A stretch of DNA of 64,000 bases from Halisarca cf. caerulea (GCA_963170055.1 CAUJGJ010000029.1:124001-188000); one strand, 5' to 3'; positions 43,478-53,927 are shown, counted from the first letter of the stretch. Program-made: numbers and translations. Notes: a model not told the origin generated them from the letters alone.

Positions 43478-44225
43478 TTAACTTTCTTAGATAGTTAAAA
43501 TTAGTATTTCATTTGTCATATCTTACGAACTTTGCCAATTTTGCACTTTGCCTAATTTTAAAGTTATGTTTCTAACTTTATCTTTGCGATAAATATTATT
43601 TAAACTTTCTAACGTTTTAAACTTAACTTTCTTAGTTAGTTAAAATTAGTATTTCATTTGTCATATCTTACGAACTTTGCCAATTTTGCACTTTGCCTAA
43701 TTTTAAAGTTATGTTTCTAACTTTATCTTTGCGATAAATATTATTTATACTTTGTAATCTTTTAAACTTAACTTTCTTAGATAGTTAAAATTAGTATTTC
43801 ATTTGTCATATCTTACGAACTTTGCCAATTTTGCACTTTGCCTAATTTTAAAGTTATGTTTCTAACTTTATCTTTGCGATAAATATTATTTAAACTTTCT
43901 AACGTTTTAAACTTAACTTTCTTAGATAGTTAAAGTTAGTATTTCATTTGTCATATCTTACGAACTTTGCCAATTTTGCACTTTGCCTAATTTTAAAGTT
44001 ATGTTTCTAACTTTATCTTTGCGATAAATATTATTTAAACTTTCTAACGTTTTAAACTTAACTTTCTTAGATAGTTAAAAGTAGTATTTCATTTGTCATA
44101 TCTTACGAACTTTGCCAATTTTGCACTTTGCCTAACTTTAAAGTTATGTTTCTAACTTTATCTTTGCGATAAATATTATTTAAACTTTGTAATCTTTTAA
44201 ACTTAACTTTCTTAGATAGTTAAAA
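43478..44225. repeat. 145-bp satellite, right end of the homogeneous array
   Basis: Five full monomers (starts 43,484, 43,629, 43,774, 43,919 and 44,064) and a 17-bp stub starting at 44,209, after which satellite sequence stops abruptly at TTAAAA|CTTAGG. The first three monomers repeat those at 41,676-42,110. From 43,919 the order of variants changes, which marks the end of the 1,808-bp duplication. Confidence 0.97.
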
Positions 44226-44283
44226 CTTAGGCTTTGGGACACAAAACTAGCCTCAAAAGAACACACAGGTACCGAACTTACTA

Positions 44284-44418
44284 AATCGAATTCAGGGTCT
44301 TCAGGCTCCACTGCATGGCTGTTATGTCCAAGGATTTATGCAAAATTTGAGGGTGAGTAGTTACAATCCTTTGGACATAAAGCAAACGGTTCAACGTACA
44401 AAGACCCTGAATTCGATT
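44284..44418. repeat. Imperfect palindrome with perfect 18-bp arms
   Basis: AATCGAATTCAGGGTCTT at 44,284-44,301 is the exact reverse complement of 44,401-44,418. A second nested pair (TATGTCCAAGGAT at 44,323-44,335 against ATCCTTTGGACATA at 44,366-44,379) extends the stem. This is probably the end or the core of a fold-back element lying just outside the satellite. The overlapping open frames on both strands here are by-products of the symmetry. Confidence 0.7.
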
Positions 44419-44591
44419 CTAGGGGTTTGGTCCTTTGGGAACAATATCTCAAAGTTTCACGCTGAAAATCAGAGATTTCTACCACCGCGATTTTCGATGA
44501 AATTTTCTTGTGGAGCAAGCTGTCTTCCTTCAGGAAAGTGACGTGACATCACATGCAATCCTACTAACAGTACACGAGTTGTGTTCGTGGT

Positions 44592-44915
44592 GAAAACAGT
44601 TTTAGTGGAAGAGGCGGAAATGTAGACGGTGGCTTTTAAACCTTACAAAGTGGGTTTGAAGTAATCGTAGGATAAATATCTAGATTTTCACCGCATACAC
44701 TTTTGAAATTATATTGCTTAACTGTTATTTGAAGCATTTTGTGGCTTTCCAGCCAGGACAAGACGAGAAATAGTGACGCATATATAATTCGAACAGAACA
44801 AGCAATCAAAAGTATATGCGGTGAAAATTTAGATCAATCCTTACATTTCTGTAGTCATGACTGCCATTTACTGAGATCTCCGCCTTTCACAAAGAAATTT
44901 ACTCCGTGAAAAGGC
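44592..44915. mobile_element. Fold-back MITE-like repeat, copy 1
   Basis: Resembles 45,607-45,930 along its length: GAAAACAG, then GGCGGA, then TTTTCACCGC, a middle part with GGACAAGAC, then GCGGTGAAAA, and finally TCTCCGCCTTT. Each copy is internally palindromic. TTTTCACCGCATA near 44,683 pairs with TATGCGGTGAAAA near 44,815, and GGCGGA pairs with TCCGCC near the ends. The two copies are clearly diverged. No coding capacity. Confidence 0.65.
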
Positions 44916-45392
44916 TTCTCTCAAGGCTAAATCAATCTTCGTACACTACACCTTCAGCATACGATCTTACGTAGCCCCGTTATTATAAACGAAGGAGTTC
45001 AGAAAACATTCTCAACTTCTCTTGAAATCGGATTCTTCCCTTCCAAGACATCTAGTTCATACTTAAGTCGGTGAACCCCAAACCTGCCAAAGAAAGCGTT
45101 ATTATCCAAAACCAACGCTTAGAATTTCGTGAACGAAATGTGCTGTGTAAAGTTGGGTAGGGTCTGGACCTTTTACCATAGATAACTCAATAGATAACCT
45201 TGCTTGTCGCGGAGCTTCCCACAGGGTATTTATAACCGTCCGGGAATAAAATGCAAAAATGGCCGTCTTGAAATAGCTTCACAAATTATCGATCGTTTCT
45301 ACTTCGTTGACCAGGTTTTCGCCCAGTTCTCCCTACTGGACGAAAGTTGTATATATTCCGCGCATGTTGGTACTTAACTAGCAATTGTTTCT

Positions 45393-47072
45393 ATCGCAGG
45401 TATGTTATGTCCAATTTTATGGCGCCGTCAAAATGGCCGCCACTACGGTGACCATAATTGCACCCCTATTTTCTCCACAGATACCTCCTAAAAAGCCTAC
45501 AAGAAGCCATGAATGATATTTTTAACTTGTCTACTATGTAGAAATAACCTTTTCTTTTGTGTGATGTTTTCAACAGTTGCACAATTAATCATTTGCTACA
45601 ACATACGAAAACAGCTTTAGTGAAAAAGGCGGAGACCTAGATGGTGGTTTTTCAACCTTACAATGGGTTCAAAATGACCTTAGGATCAATATCTAAATTT
45701 TCACCGCGTATAATTTTGAAATTCAGTTCTTTCGTTGTTATGTACAGCATTTTGTAGTTTGCAAGCAAGGACAAGACAGGATATAGTTAGACATAACTTG
45801 AATGGAACAAGCAATCAAAATTATACGCGGTGAAAAGTTAGCTTTACCTTTTAGAAATCATCTCTTAAATTTCTGCAGTTATGCACCGCCATCTAGATCT
45901 CCGCCTTTTACGAAGAAATTTACCTAGTGCAGAAGACCCAACTCCAGAGCAAAGTCACATGATGTCACGAGAACTAATTATGATGTCACGGTATTCATCA
46001 TCACCGAACGGTGCACGTATACGCGTTGATCGTGAAGTTTAGAGCGCCGGTGCAATAGATACTTTCGTCCATGCAGCACTTCAATGCCTTAACTGGATGA
46101 CGATCCATGCAAATGTACAGAGAATCGTACAGTATAAGAGGTATCCCCATTGTAAACGTGGATTTTTGTTGAAACGGCCATATTAAAAAAAAAGGCAAGC
46201 ACGCGAGCGTGGCAGCCAGTATACTTGCGCGTATATTGTCGTGTGGGACGTGGTCACATAGCGAGAGCGTGATAAATTGTCCGAGGCGTGACGATATAAT
46301 CGCATACCTGCCAAACCGCAAAACGCCCCTTACCAGCCTCAATTCGGACATAACTTACCTGCGATTGTCTGAAGGAAGATAGCGAGCTAGGAATACATAG
46401 CAGTTTTAGACAAACTTCGCCTTGGTTAGACCTCAGATCCCTCTCAATTCCCATTAAACAACACGAAAAGACAGAACAAGTGGTGAGCTATCTGAAAATC
46501 GTTCTGGGCTATAGGTTATAATCTTCCGTAAGAAAGTTATAACCAAAAAACCTGTTTTTTCACCCTTCAAACGGCCAAAATTTAGCATAAATGGTCCAAT
46601 TTCGAAAAACTGCTTGATTGTAGCACTATGCCCGGAACGATTTTCGCAAACCGAAACATCTTAAGATTCCATCGAAGTTGGATTTGGTGAGATTCGAAGG
46701 CATCTGAGGTTTAACCAAGCGACTTCATCTTCGCCCTCAAAAAAGTGCCATTTTCGTGACGTTTCACGGATACGTAGGCAAAACGTCATAAAAGTCGCCT
46801 TCTTCCCCCCCTTCTGTTGATACGTGAAATTTCGTACGTCATCCGAAAGACGCCAAATGACACATTAAAAACAGCCGCTAATTGATGACGTAGAAAACAA
46901 GCACCGCCCACAATCGGAACAAGCAACAGACGGTTATAAACACCCTGTGCCCTAGCTGACTCACGTTACTGGCACATGACCAACCCACGCAATTCAGTGA
47001 TAATGAAATTCATGACATGAAAACCACAAAGTGCCCGTGCTTTGGCTAGATTCGGACATAACATACCTGCGC
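45393..47072. mobile_element. Region bounded by GCAGGTATGTTATGTCC inverted ends
   Basis: GCAGGTATGTTATGTCC starts near 45,397. Its inverted form TTCGGACATAACTTACCTGCG occurs at 46,343-46,363, and GGACATAACATACCTGC at 47,054-47,070, where satellite sequence resumes directly. Two nested readings fit: an element of about 970 bp (45,393-46,365) or about 1.7 kb (45,393-47,072). The second copy of the fold-back repeat (45,607-45,930) lies inside. No transposase is visible. The open frame at 46,001-46,351 minus has no recognisable domain and I do not treat it as a gene. I see nothing further in 46,366-47,040. Confidence 0.5.
45607..45930. mobile_element. Fold-back MITE-like repeat, copy 2
   Basis: Diverged partner of 44,592-44,915 in direct orientation. 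Internal arms are TTTTCACCGCGTATAATTTT near 45,698 and AAAATTATACGCGGTGAAAA near 45,817. Outer arms are AAAGGCGGAGA near 45,626 and TCTCCGCCTTTT near 45,898. It is non-coding. Confidence 0.65.
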
Positions 47073-47175
47073 ATGTTACGAACTTTGCCAATTTTACACT
47101 TTGCCTAATTTTAAAGTTATGTTATATAGTTAAAATTAGAATTTCATTTGTCATATCTTACGAACTTTGCCAATT
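47073..47175. repeat. Degenerate remnant of the 145-bp satellite
   Basis: TTACGAACTTTGCCAATTTTA and the following CACTTTGCC to AAAGTTATG match the 145-bp monomer. The sequence then jumps to ATAGTTAAAATTAG and on to a second TTACGAACTTTGCCAAT. So there is one truncated monomer and part of a second, with an internal deletion. This shows that the 145-bp array once adjoined the 142-bp array, and that the 44,226-47,072 island interrupts one satellite domain. Confidence 0.85.
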
Positions 47176-48595
47176 ATACTCTTTACTTAATTGTAATTTT
47201 AATGTAATGTTTCTAACGTTCTTATTTCCAAAAGTAGTTTAAACACTTTGCAAATTTAAAATCATTATTGTTTGTTACAAAAATACTTTGTTCACTTTCA
47301 AAGATGTTGGAATTTTGACTATTTCCTGCTCTTCTTAATTTTAAAGTAATGTTTCTAACGTTCTTATCTGTAAAGTACTTTAAACACTTTGCAAATTTAA
47401 AATCTTATTTGTTCGTTATAAAAAAACTTTCTTCACTTTCCAATATGTTTGAATTTTGACAATTTCATGCTTTTCTTAATTTTAAAGTAATGTTTCTACC
47501 GTTCTTATTTCCAAAAGTAGTTTAAACACTTTGCAAATTTAAAATCTTATTTGTTCGTTACAAAATAACTTTGCTCACTTTCTAAGATGTTTGAATTTTG
47601 ACTATTTCATGCTCTTCTTAATTTTAAAGTAATGTTTTTAACGTTCGTATTTCCAAAAGTAGTTTAAACACTTTGCAAATTTAAAATCTTATTTGTTCGT
47701 GACAAAATTGCATTGTTCACTTTCTAAGATGTTTGAATTTTGACTATTTCCTGCTCTTCTTAAATTTAAAGTAATGTTTCTAACGTTCTTATTTTCAAAA
47801 GAGTTTAAACACTTTGCAAATTTAAAATCTTATTTGTTCGTTACAAAAATACTTTGTTGACTTTCTAAGATGTTTGAATATTGACTATTTCATGCTCTTC
47901 TTAATTTTAAAGTAATGTTTCTAACGTTCTTATTTCCAAAAGTAGTTTAAACACTTTGCAAATTTAAAATCTTATTTGTTCGTTACAAAATTACATTGTT
48001 CACTTTGTAAGATGTTTGAATTTTGACTATTTCATGCTCTTCTTAATTTTAAAGTAATTTTTCTAACGTTCTTAACTTCAAAAGTAGTTTAAACACTTTG
48101 CAAATTTAAAATCTTATGTGTTCGTCACAAAATTACATTGTTCACTTTCTAAGATGTTTGAATTTTGACTATTGCATGATCTTCCTAATTTTAAAGTAAT
48201 GTTTCTAACATTCTTATTTCCAAAAGAGTTTAAACACTTTTAAAATTTAAAATCTTATTTGTTCGTTACACAATTATTTTGTTCACATTCTAAGATGTTT
48301 GAATTTTGACTATTTCATGCTCTTCTTAATTTTAAAGTAATGTTTTTAACGTTCGTATTTCCAAAAGTAGTTTAAACACTTTGCAAATTTCAAATCTTAT
48401 TTGTTCGTGACAAAATTGCATTGTTCACTTTCTAAGATGTTTGAATTTTGACTATTTCCTGCTCTTCTTAAATTTAAAGTAATGTTTCTAACGTTCTTAT
48501 TTCCAAAAGAGTTTAAACACTTTGCAAATTTAAAATCTTATTTGTTCGTTACAAAAATACTTTATTCACTTTCTAAGATGTTTGAATATTGACAA
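47176..48595. repeat. 142-bp diverged satellite, left part (about 10 monomers)
   Basis: Tandem units of about 141-143 bp, recognised by TTTAAAGTAATGTTTCTAACG, then TTTCCAAAAGTAGTTTAAACAC, then AAATCTTATTTGTTCGTTAC, then TTCACTTTCTAAGATGTTTG, with many indels between units. The anchor TTCTAACG recurs at 47,211, 47,353, 47,494 and 47,636. The core TTTTAAAGTAATGTTTCTAAC is shared with the 145-bp monomer (TTTTAAAGTTATGTTTCTAAC), so the two families are related. Monomers here differ much more from each other than in the main array. Confidence 0.93.
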
Positions 48596-49363
48596 CACAG
48601 GGCATTTATTTCAGCCCACAGCTGCTTGGGATTTGGGGCGTGCACGTACCAAATTTATAAACAACGTCACCCCTAACAGTAAACAACGTCACCACAAATT
48701 GTAAACTACGTCACACAAATGAGAACGTCACTGAAAGTGCCCCATGTAAGCAGATACCAATGTTAGTGATGTCACAGTCCCGCATCACGATACGTCATCA
48801 AAATGGCCGTTTTTCAATTGGCAAAGAGAAATCAGCTTTTCCGGAGGAGAAAATGCCCTACAACTTTCCTGTTTGTTTCACTTTTCGATTTAATGTAGTC
48901 TTGGCCATAGGATTTTGCTTGTAGAATAATGCTATAATAAGGTAAGCGAAAGTAATTACCTTATTTGTTTCCATTTTTGCCGATTTTGGGGCACCAAAAA
49001 GTGCTTTTTTCCAAATAAAAGGTTTTAACAAGGCTATAATAGTAAACTACAAGCAAATTCATATAGTTCAGATACTTTGCTAGCGACTGAAGTAAATTTC
49101 GTGAAGCTACAGTGTCATCTTCTCCTCCGGAAATGGCAATTTCTGTATTTTACCGAGTTTATGGCTCCTTTGTTGTTGCCTCAAACTTCTCTGTTTCGTA
49201 CTTTTTCTTCTTCGGGTGTTCCTACAAATAACATTTGTTTAATTTTATAAAGTGTAATATATAAGTTTATCCATATTGGAAGCATAATATGCTAAGAAAT
49301 TTGGCTAAGTTTCGCGACGGCCATTTTACCGTTATATCCGAGGGCTGAAATAAATACCCTGTG
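48596..49363. mobile_element. TA-target MITE (CACAGGG ends), copy A
   Basis: A 768-bp insertion in the 142-bp satellite. Terminal inverted repeats of about 23 bp begin CACAGGG(C/T)ATTTATTTCAG. Inner inverted pairs follow: TTTCCGGAGGAGAA against TTCTCCTCCGGAAA, and TTTGCTTGTAG against CTACAAGCAAA. A second copy at 62,846-63,614 is nearly identical and clearly flanked by TA, so the target duplication is TA (left flank here AA, probably mutated). Non-coding. TA duplication suggests the Tc1/mariner superfamily, but the ends alone do not prove it. Confidence 0.85.
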
Positions 49364-51803
49364 TATTTCATGCTCGTCTTAATTTTAAAGGAATGTTTCT
49401 AACGTTCTTATTTCCAAAAGTAGTTTAAACACTTTGCAAATTTAAAATCTTATTTGTTTGTTACAAAATAACTTTGTTCACTTTGTAAGATGTTTGAATT
49501 TTGACTATTGCATGATCTTCCTAATTTTAAAGTAATGTTTCTAACATTCTTATTTCCAAGAGTTTAAACACTTTGCAAATTTAAAATCTTAGTTGTTCGT
49601 TATAAAAAAACTTTCTTCACTTTCTAAGATGTTTGAATTTTGTATTTCATGCTCTTCTTAATTTTAAAGGAATGTTTCTAACGTTCTTATTTCCAAAAAG
49701 AATTTAAACACTTTTAAAATTTAAAATCTTATTTGTTCGTTACACAATTATTTTGTTCACATTCTAAGATGTTTGAATTTTGACTATTTCATGCTCTTCT
49801 TAATTTTAAAGTAATGTTTTTAACGTTCGTATTTCCAAAAGTAGTTTAAACACTTTGCAAATTTAAAATCTTATTTGTTCGTGACAAAATTGCATTGTTC
49901 ACTTTCTAAGATGTTTGAATTTTGACTATTTCCTGCTCTTCTTAAATTTAAAGTAATGTTTCTAATGTTCTTATTTCCAAAAGAGTTTAAACACTTTGCA
50001 AATTTAAAATCTTATTTGTTCGTTACAAAAATACTTTGTTCACTGTCTAAGATGGTTGAATTTTGAATATTTCATGCTTTTCTTAATTATAAAGTAATGT
50101 TTCTAGCGTTCTTAACTTCAAAAGTAGTTTAAACACTTTACAAATTTAAAATCTTATGTGTTCGTTACAAAATTACATTGTTCACTTTCTGAGATGTTTG
50201 AATTTTGACTATTTCATGCTCTTCTTAAATTTAAAGTAAAGTTTCTAACGTTCTTATTTCCAAAAGAGTTTAAACACTTTGCAAATTTAAAATCTTATTT
50301 GTTCGTTACAAAAATACTTTGTTCACTGTCTAAGATGGTTGAATTTTGAATATTTCATGCTTTTCTTAATTATAAAGTAATGTTTCTAGCGTTCTTAACT
50401 TCAAAAGTAGTTTAAACACTTTGCAAATTTAAAATCTTATTTGTTCGTTACACAATTATTTTGTTCACATTCTAAGATGTTTGAATTTTGACTATTTCAT
50501 GCTCTTCTTAAATTTAAAGTAATGTTTCTAACGTTCTTATTTCCAAAAGAGTTTAAACACTTTGCAAATTTAAAATCTTATTTGTTCGTTACAAAAATAC
50601 TTTGTTCACTGTCTAAGATGGTTGAATTTTGAATATTTCATGCTTTTCTTAATTATAAAGTAATGTTTCTAGCGTTCTTAACTTCAAAAGTAGTTTAAAC
50701 ACTTTGCAAATTTAAAATCTTATTTGTTCGTTACACAATTATTTTGTTCACATTCTAAGATGTTTGAATTTTGACTATTTCATGCTCTTCTTAAATTTAA
50801 AGTAATGTTTCTAACGTTCTTATTTCCAAAAGAGTTTAAACACTTTGCAAATTTAAAATCTTATTTGTTCGTTACAAAAATACTTTGTTCACTGTCTAAG
50901 ATGGTTGAATTTTGAATATTTCATGCTTTTCTTAATTATAAAGTAATGTTTCTAGCGTTCTTAACTTCAAAAGTAGTTTAAACACTTTGCAAATTTAAAA
51001 TCTTATGTGTTCGTTACAAAATTACACTGTTCACTTTTTAAGATGTTTGAATTTTGACTATTTCATGCTCTTCTTAAATTTAAAGTAAAGTTTCTAACGT
51101 TCTTATTTCCAAAAGAGTTTAAACACTTTGCAAATTTAAAATCTTATGTGTTCGTTACAAAATTACACTGTTCACTTTCTAAGATGTTTGAATTTTGACT
51201 ATTTCATGCTCTTCTTAAATTTAAAGTAATGTTTCTAACGTTCTTATTTCCAAAAGTAGTTTAAACACTGCAAATTTAAAATCTTATTTGTTCGTTACAA
51301 AATAACTTTGTTCACTTTCTAAGATGTTTGAATTTTGACTATTTCCTGCTCTTCTTAAATTTAAAGTAATGTTTCTAACGTTCTTATTTCCAAAAGTAGT
51401 TTAAACACTTTGCAAATTTAAAATCTTATGTGTTCGTTACAAAATTACACTGTTCACTTTCTAAGATGTTTGAATTTTGACTATTTCATGCTCTTCTTAA
51501 TTTTAAAGTAATGTTTCTAACGTTCTTATTTCCAAAAGTAGTTTAAACACTTTGCAAATTTAAAATCTTGTTATTCGTTCGTTACAAAAATACTTTGTTC
51601 ATTTTCTAAGATGTTTGAATTTTTACTATTTCATGCTCTTCTTTATTTTAAAGTAATGTTTCTAACGTTCTTAACTTCAAAAGTAGCTTAAATACTTTGC
51701 AAATTTAAAATCTTATTTGTTCATTACAAGAATACTTTGTTCACTTTCTAAGATGTTTGAATTTTGACTATTTCATGCTCTTCTTAATTTTAAAGTAATC
51801 TTT
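49364..51803. repeat. 142-bp diverged satellite, right part (about 17 monomers)
   Basis: Continuation of the 142-bp family after the MITE. Within it a two-monomer unit recurs at exactly 283 bp: CACTGTCTAAGATGG at 50,041, 50,324, 50,607 and 50,890, always followed by TATTTCATGCTTTTC and TTTCTAGCGTTC. The array therefore has its own small higher-order repeat. It fades out at TAAAGTAATC near 51,800. Confidence 0.93.
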
Positions 51804-51964
51804 AACCTGATTCAATTCAACATTCTTGTTACCATTAACGGCATCTGTTCATAGATTAATAAATATATATGCATAAATGCCTTTGTCAATGAGTCGATTG
51901 AAAACAACCCTGATGGCCTGGTCAATTCTCAAGGATGTCCAAGACCAGAAACATATTATTCACT
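51804..51964. other. Spacer between satellite families, nothing recognised
   Basis: About 160 bp of AT-rich sequence without repeats shared with either side, open frames or recognisable signals. Confidence 0.5.
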
Positions 51965-52640
51965 TTGAATAGCCTCACGTTTGGAAGTTTGAAAGTATTT
52001 ATAATTCTTTTGGCAACGTTAACGTTAGAAGCATTACTTTAAACTTATGACATGTATAAAATTGCCAAAATTGCACATACTGTACAAAATAAGCATAGCA
52101 TATTTTTATTTTCTATAAATCACATGTAAGTTTGAAAGCATTGATAATTCCTTTGGCAAGTTAACGTTGGAAACATGACTCTAAATTTTTTGAAATACGT
52201 AACACTACCAAAATTGTACATATTGTAAAAATAAGAATAGCAATTTATATTTACTGCAAATCACATCTGTAAGTTTGCAAAGTATTTATTTATTCTTTTG
52301 GCAACGTTAACGTTAGAAGCATTACTTTAAACTTATGACATGTATAAAATTGCCAAAATTGCACATACTGTACAAAATAAGCATAGCATTTCTTATTTTC
52401 TATAAATCACATGTAAGTTTGAAAGTATTGATAATTCCTTTGGCAAGTTAACGTTGGAAACATTACTCTAAATTTATGAAATACGTAACACTACCAAAAT
52501 TGTACATATTGTAAAAATAAGAATAGCAATTTATATTTACTGCAAATCACATTTGTAAGTTTGCAAAGTATAATATATAATTCTTTTGGCAATGTTACTC
52601 TATACTTGAGAAACATTACTCTAACGCATGTGAGACATGT
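51965..52640. repeat. Third satellite relative, inverted, alternating A/B units
   Basis: Five units, with TGGCAA anchors at 52,011, 52,154, 52,299, 52,441 and 52,587. Odd units carry GGCAACGTTAACGTTAGAAGC and even units GGCAAGTTAACGTTGGAAAC, so the true repeat is a dimer of 287-288 bp. AACGTTAGAAGCATTACTTT is the reverse complement, with one change, of the 142-bp family core, and AATTGCCAAAATTGCACAT mirrors GCCAATTTTGCAC of the 145-bp monomer. This is an old relative lying in the opposite orientation. Confidence 0.85.
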
Positions 52641-53676
52641 CCAGATTTGTTATGATAGCTCTTCCCAGTTTGTATAGTAATAAAATGTTACTTTTCGGCA
52701 TCTTTAAGTTATTAGTCACGCATTTATCTCGTGATTCAGGCTGATATTCGGGTGTATACGAATACCAAATCCGCGTTTAGTGACATTTTCCGTCATCACG
52801 TTTAACTCAGTCACATGCTGGCCTGTGATCTACCTAGATGTCCTTCAGAATTCTGGTTTTTGGCTGAGTGCAACGTGAGGGAACAAGCTGGAGACAGTTT
52901 ATAGGCGCCAACTTTGAGCCATTCGTAGTATACAACTTTTCCATGCAGATGCAACAGAACCTTCACTCCTGTTGCAAGTTACAACAGCTTGAATTTTGCT
53001 TTAAATTTTGAGGGTCATTTTTACAGATCTCAGCTTAGGAGTGGAATTATCATTGCCTCCACATGGAAAAGTTAGTAAATGTTTCGCTATAGCGATTTAT
53101 GTGACAAAATAGTCTTTAAAGCATTCCCTATGTTGCACCCAGAGTGTTTCGCATTTAGTAGGTGTTAGGAAAACCATACGAACCTTTTCATGAACTAACT
53201 GGATATCTTTTACAATGGTAATTCTCGAAACGTTTATACCTCTACCAACATGTTAAGCCCGCGTTTGACATTCTGAAGCTTCTACAAGTTCAGAACAAAG
53301 GCTGTAAAAAAGACTGAAATTTTCACACCTTCTAATTAGCGCAGACATGTCCCACATGCAAAATTTATAAATTTATGACTGTGAAAATGCAATCTCAGAC
53401 AAGGAGTGATGGTTGGTGGGCAGATTTTGAGAAAAGTTTACAGCCTAGACATAATCAGTTAAAGGAATTTGTATGTCTACATATAGGTAGTTATAAAAAA
53501 TAAAATAGGGCATTACAGTATTGTATAGCATGGCTACAAGATTGCTATTACTTTGTATGAGGTGTTAATGTGGTTCTGTAAGTTTTTGGGATAACTCAGT
53601 GGTAACTTCACAAATCTGAGAAAATTTTACATAACAGTTAAACAGCCTAAGAATAATGGAAAATGACATTTTACAG
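52641..53676. other. Non-repetitive flank, 3' side of WDR11
   Basis: About 1 kb between the satellite edge and the WDR11 stop codon. It must contain the 3' untranslated region. I found no AATAAA or ATTAAA on the minus strand close downstream of the stop, so the polyadenylation site is not placed. A short inverted pair, AACTTTTCCATG near 52,935 and CATGGAAAAGTT near 53,073, is the only structure seen. Confidence 0.5.
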
Positions 53677-53834
53677 TTAACTAATTACTGCAGTCGAAGA
53701 ATAAGTAATGAACTGCTCCATGAGGGCTTTCCCCTTGAGACCTGCTTTGCTACAATAGAACCGAAAGGCACTATTGAGGCCAAGACTCTGCAAGTATTGT
53801 GCATATTCCAAATACACACTCTCAACAAGAACTT
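53677..53834 (-). CDS. WDR11: WDR11, last coding exon
   Basis: Minus-strand exon of 158 bp: two bases completing a split codon, 51 codons and TAA (53,677-53,679). It starts after the acceptor AATTTTAG. Joined to the previous exon in phase 1, it reads TDHC-K-VLVESVYLEYAQYL, then SKAGLKGKALMEQF and a short tail. This matches the end of animal WDR11, where an (Y)xxYAxxL helix and a SKAG motif precede the C-terminus. WDR11 is a WD-repeat protein with a C-terminal helical scaffold, linked in vertebrates to trafficking near the trans-Golgi and to Hedgehog signalling. The phase agreement and family match make this a real exon. The plus-strand open frame over it is a shadow. Confidence 0.88.
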
Positions 53835-53927
53835 CTAAAATTCTATTAAGGATTCATAATGTATAGTACTTATGAAGACACTAGACATGCAGAAACAATG
53901 TGACCTGGCTTCGCATTAAAAGGATAC

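Larger units (their letters stand above)
40303..43918. repeat. 1,808-bp segmental tandem duplication of satellite plus element
   Basis: Two copies, 40,303-42,110 and 42,111-43,918. Each contains seven monomers in the same variant order and one 811-bp TTAA element. The length agrees exactly: 7 x 145 minus 2 x 11 (two shortened monomers) plus 815 (element and target duplication) equals 1,808. The monomer before the first copy (AGTTAG type at 40,158) and the one after the second (AAAGTTAG type at 43,919) no longer match their counterparts, which fixes the limits to about one monomer. Confidence 0.9.

Noticed and set aside
1..44225. CRISPR-like regular repeats
   Set aside because: The repeats are contiguous 145-bp monomers without unique spacers, and no cas-like genes are present. 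The surroundings are animal nuclear DNA.
46001..46454. Overlapping open frames of 116 and 66 codons on the minus strand
   Set aside because: No domain recognised, no supporting splice or start context, and located within a repeat-derived island.
53881..53927. Read-through of the WDR11 exon to the stop at 53,881 as the true C-terminus
   Set aside because: It would end the protein before the conserved YAxxL and SKAG segment, which is present in phase in the next exon after a 93-bp intron with usable splice sites.
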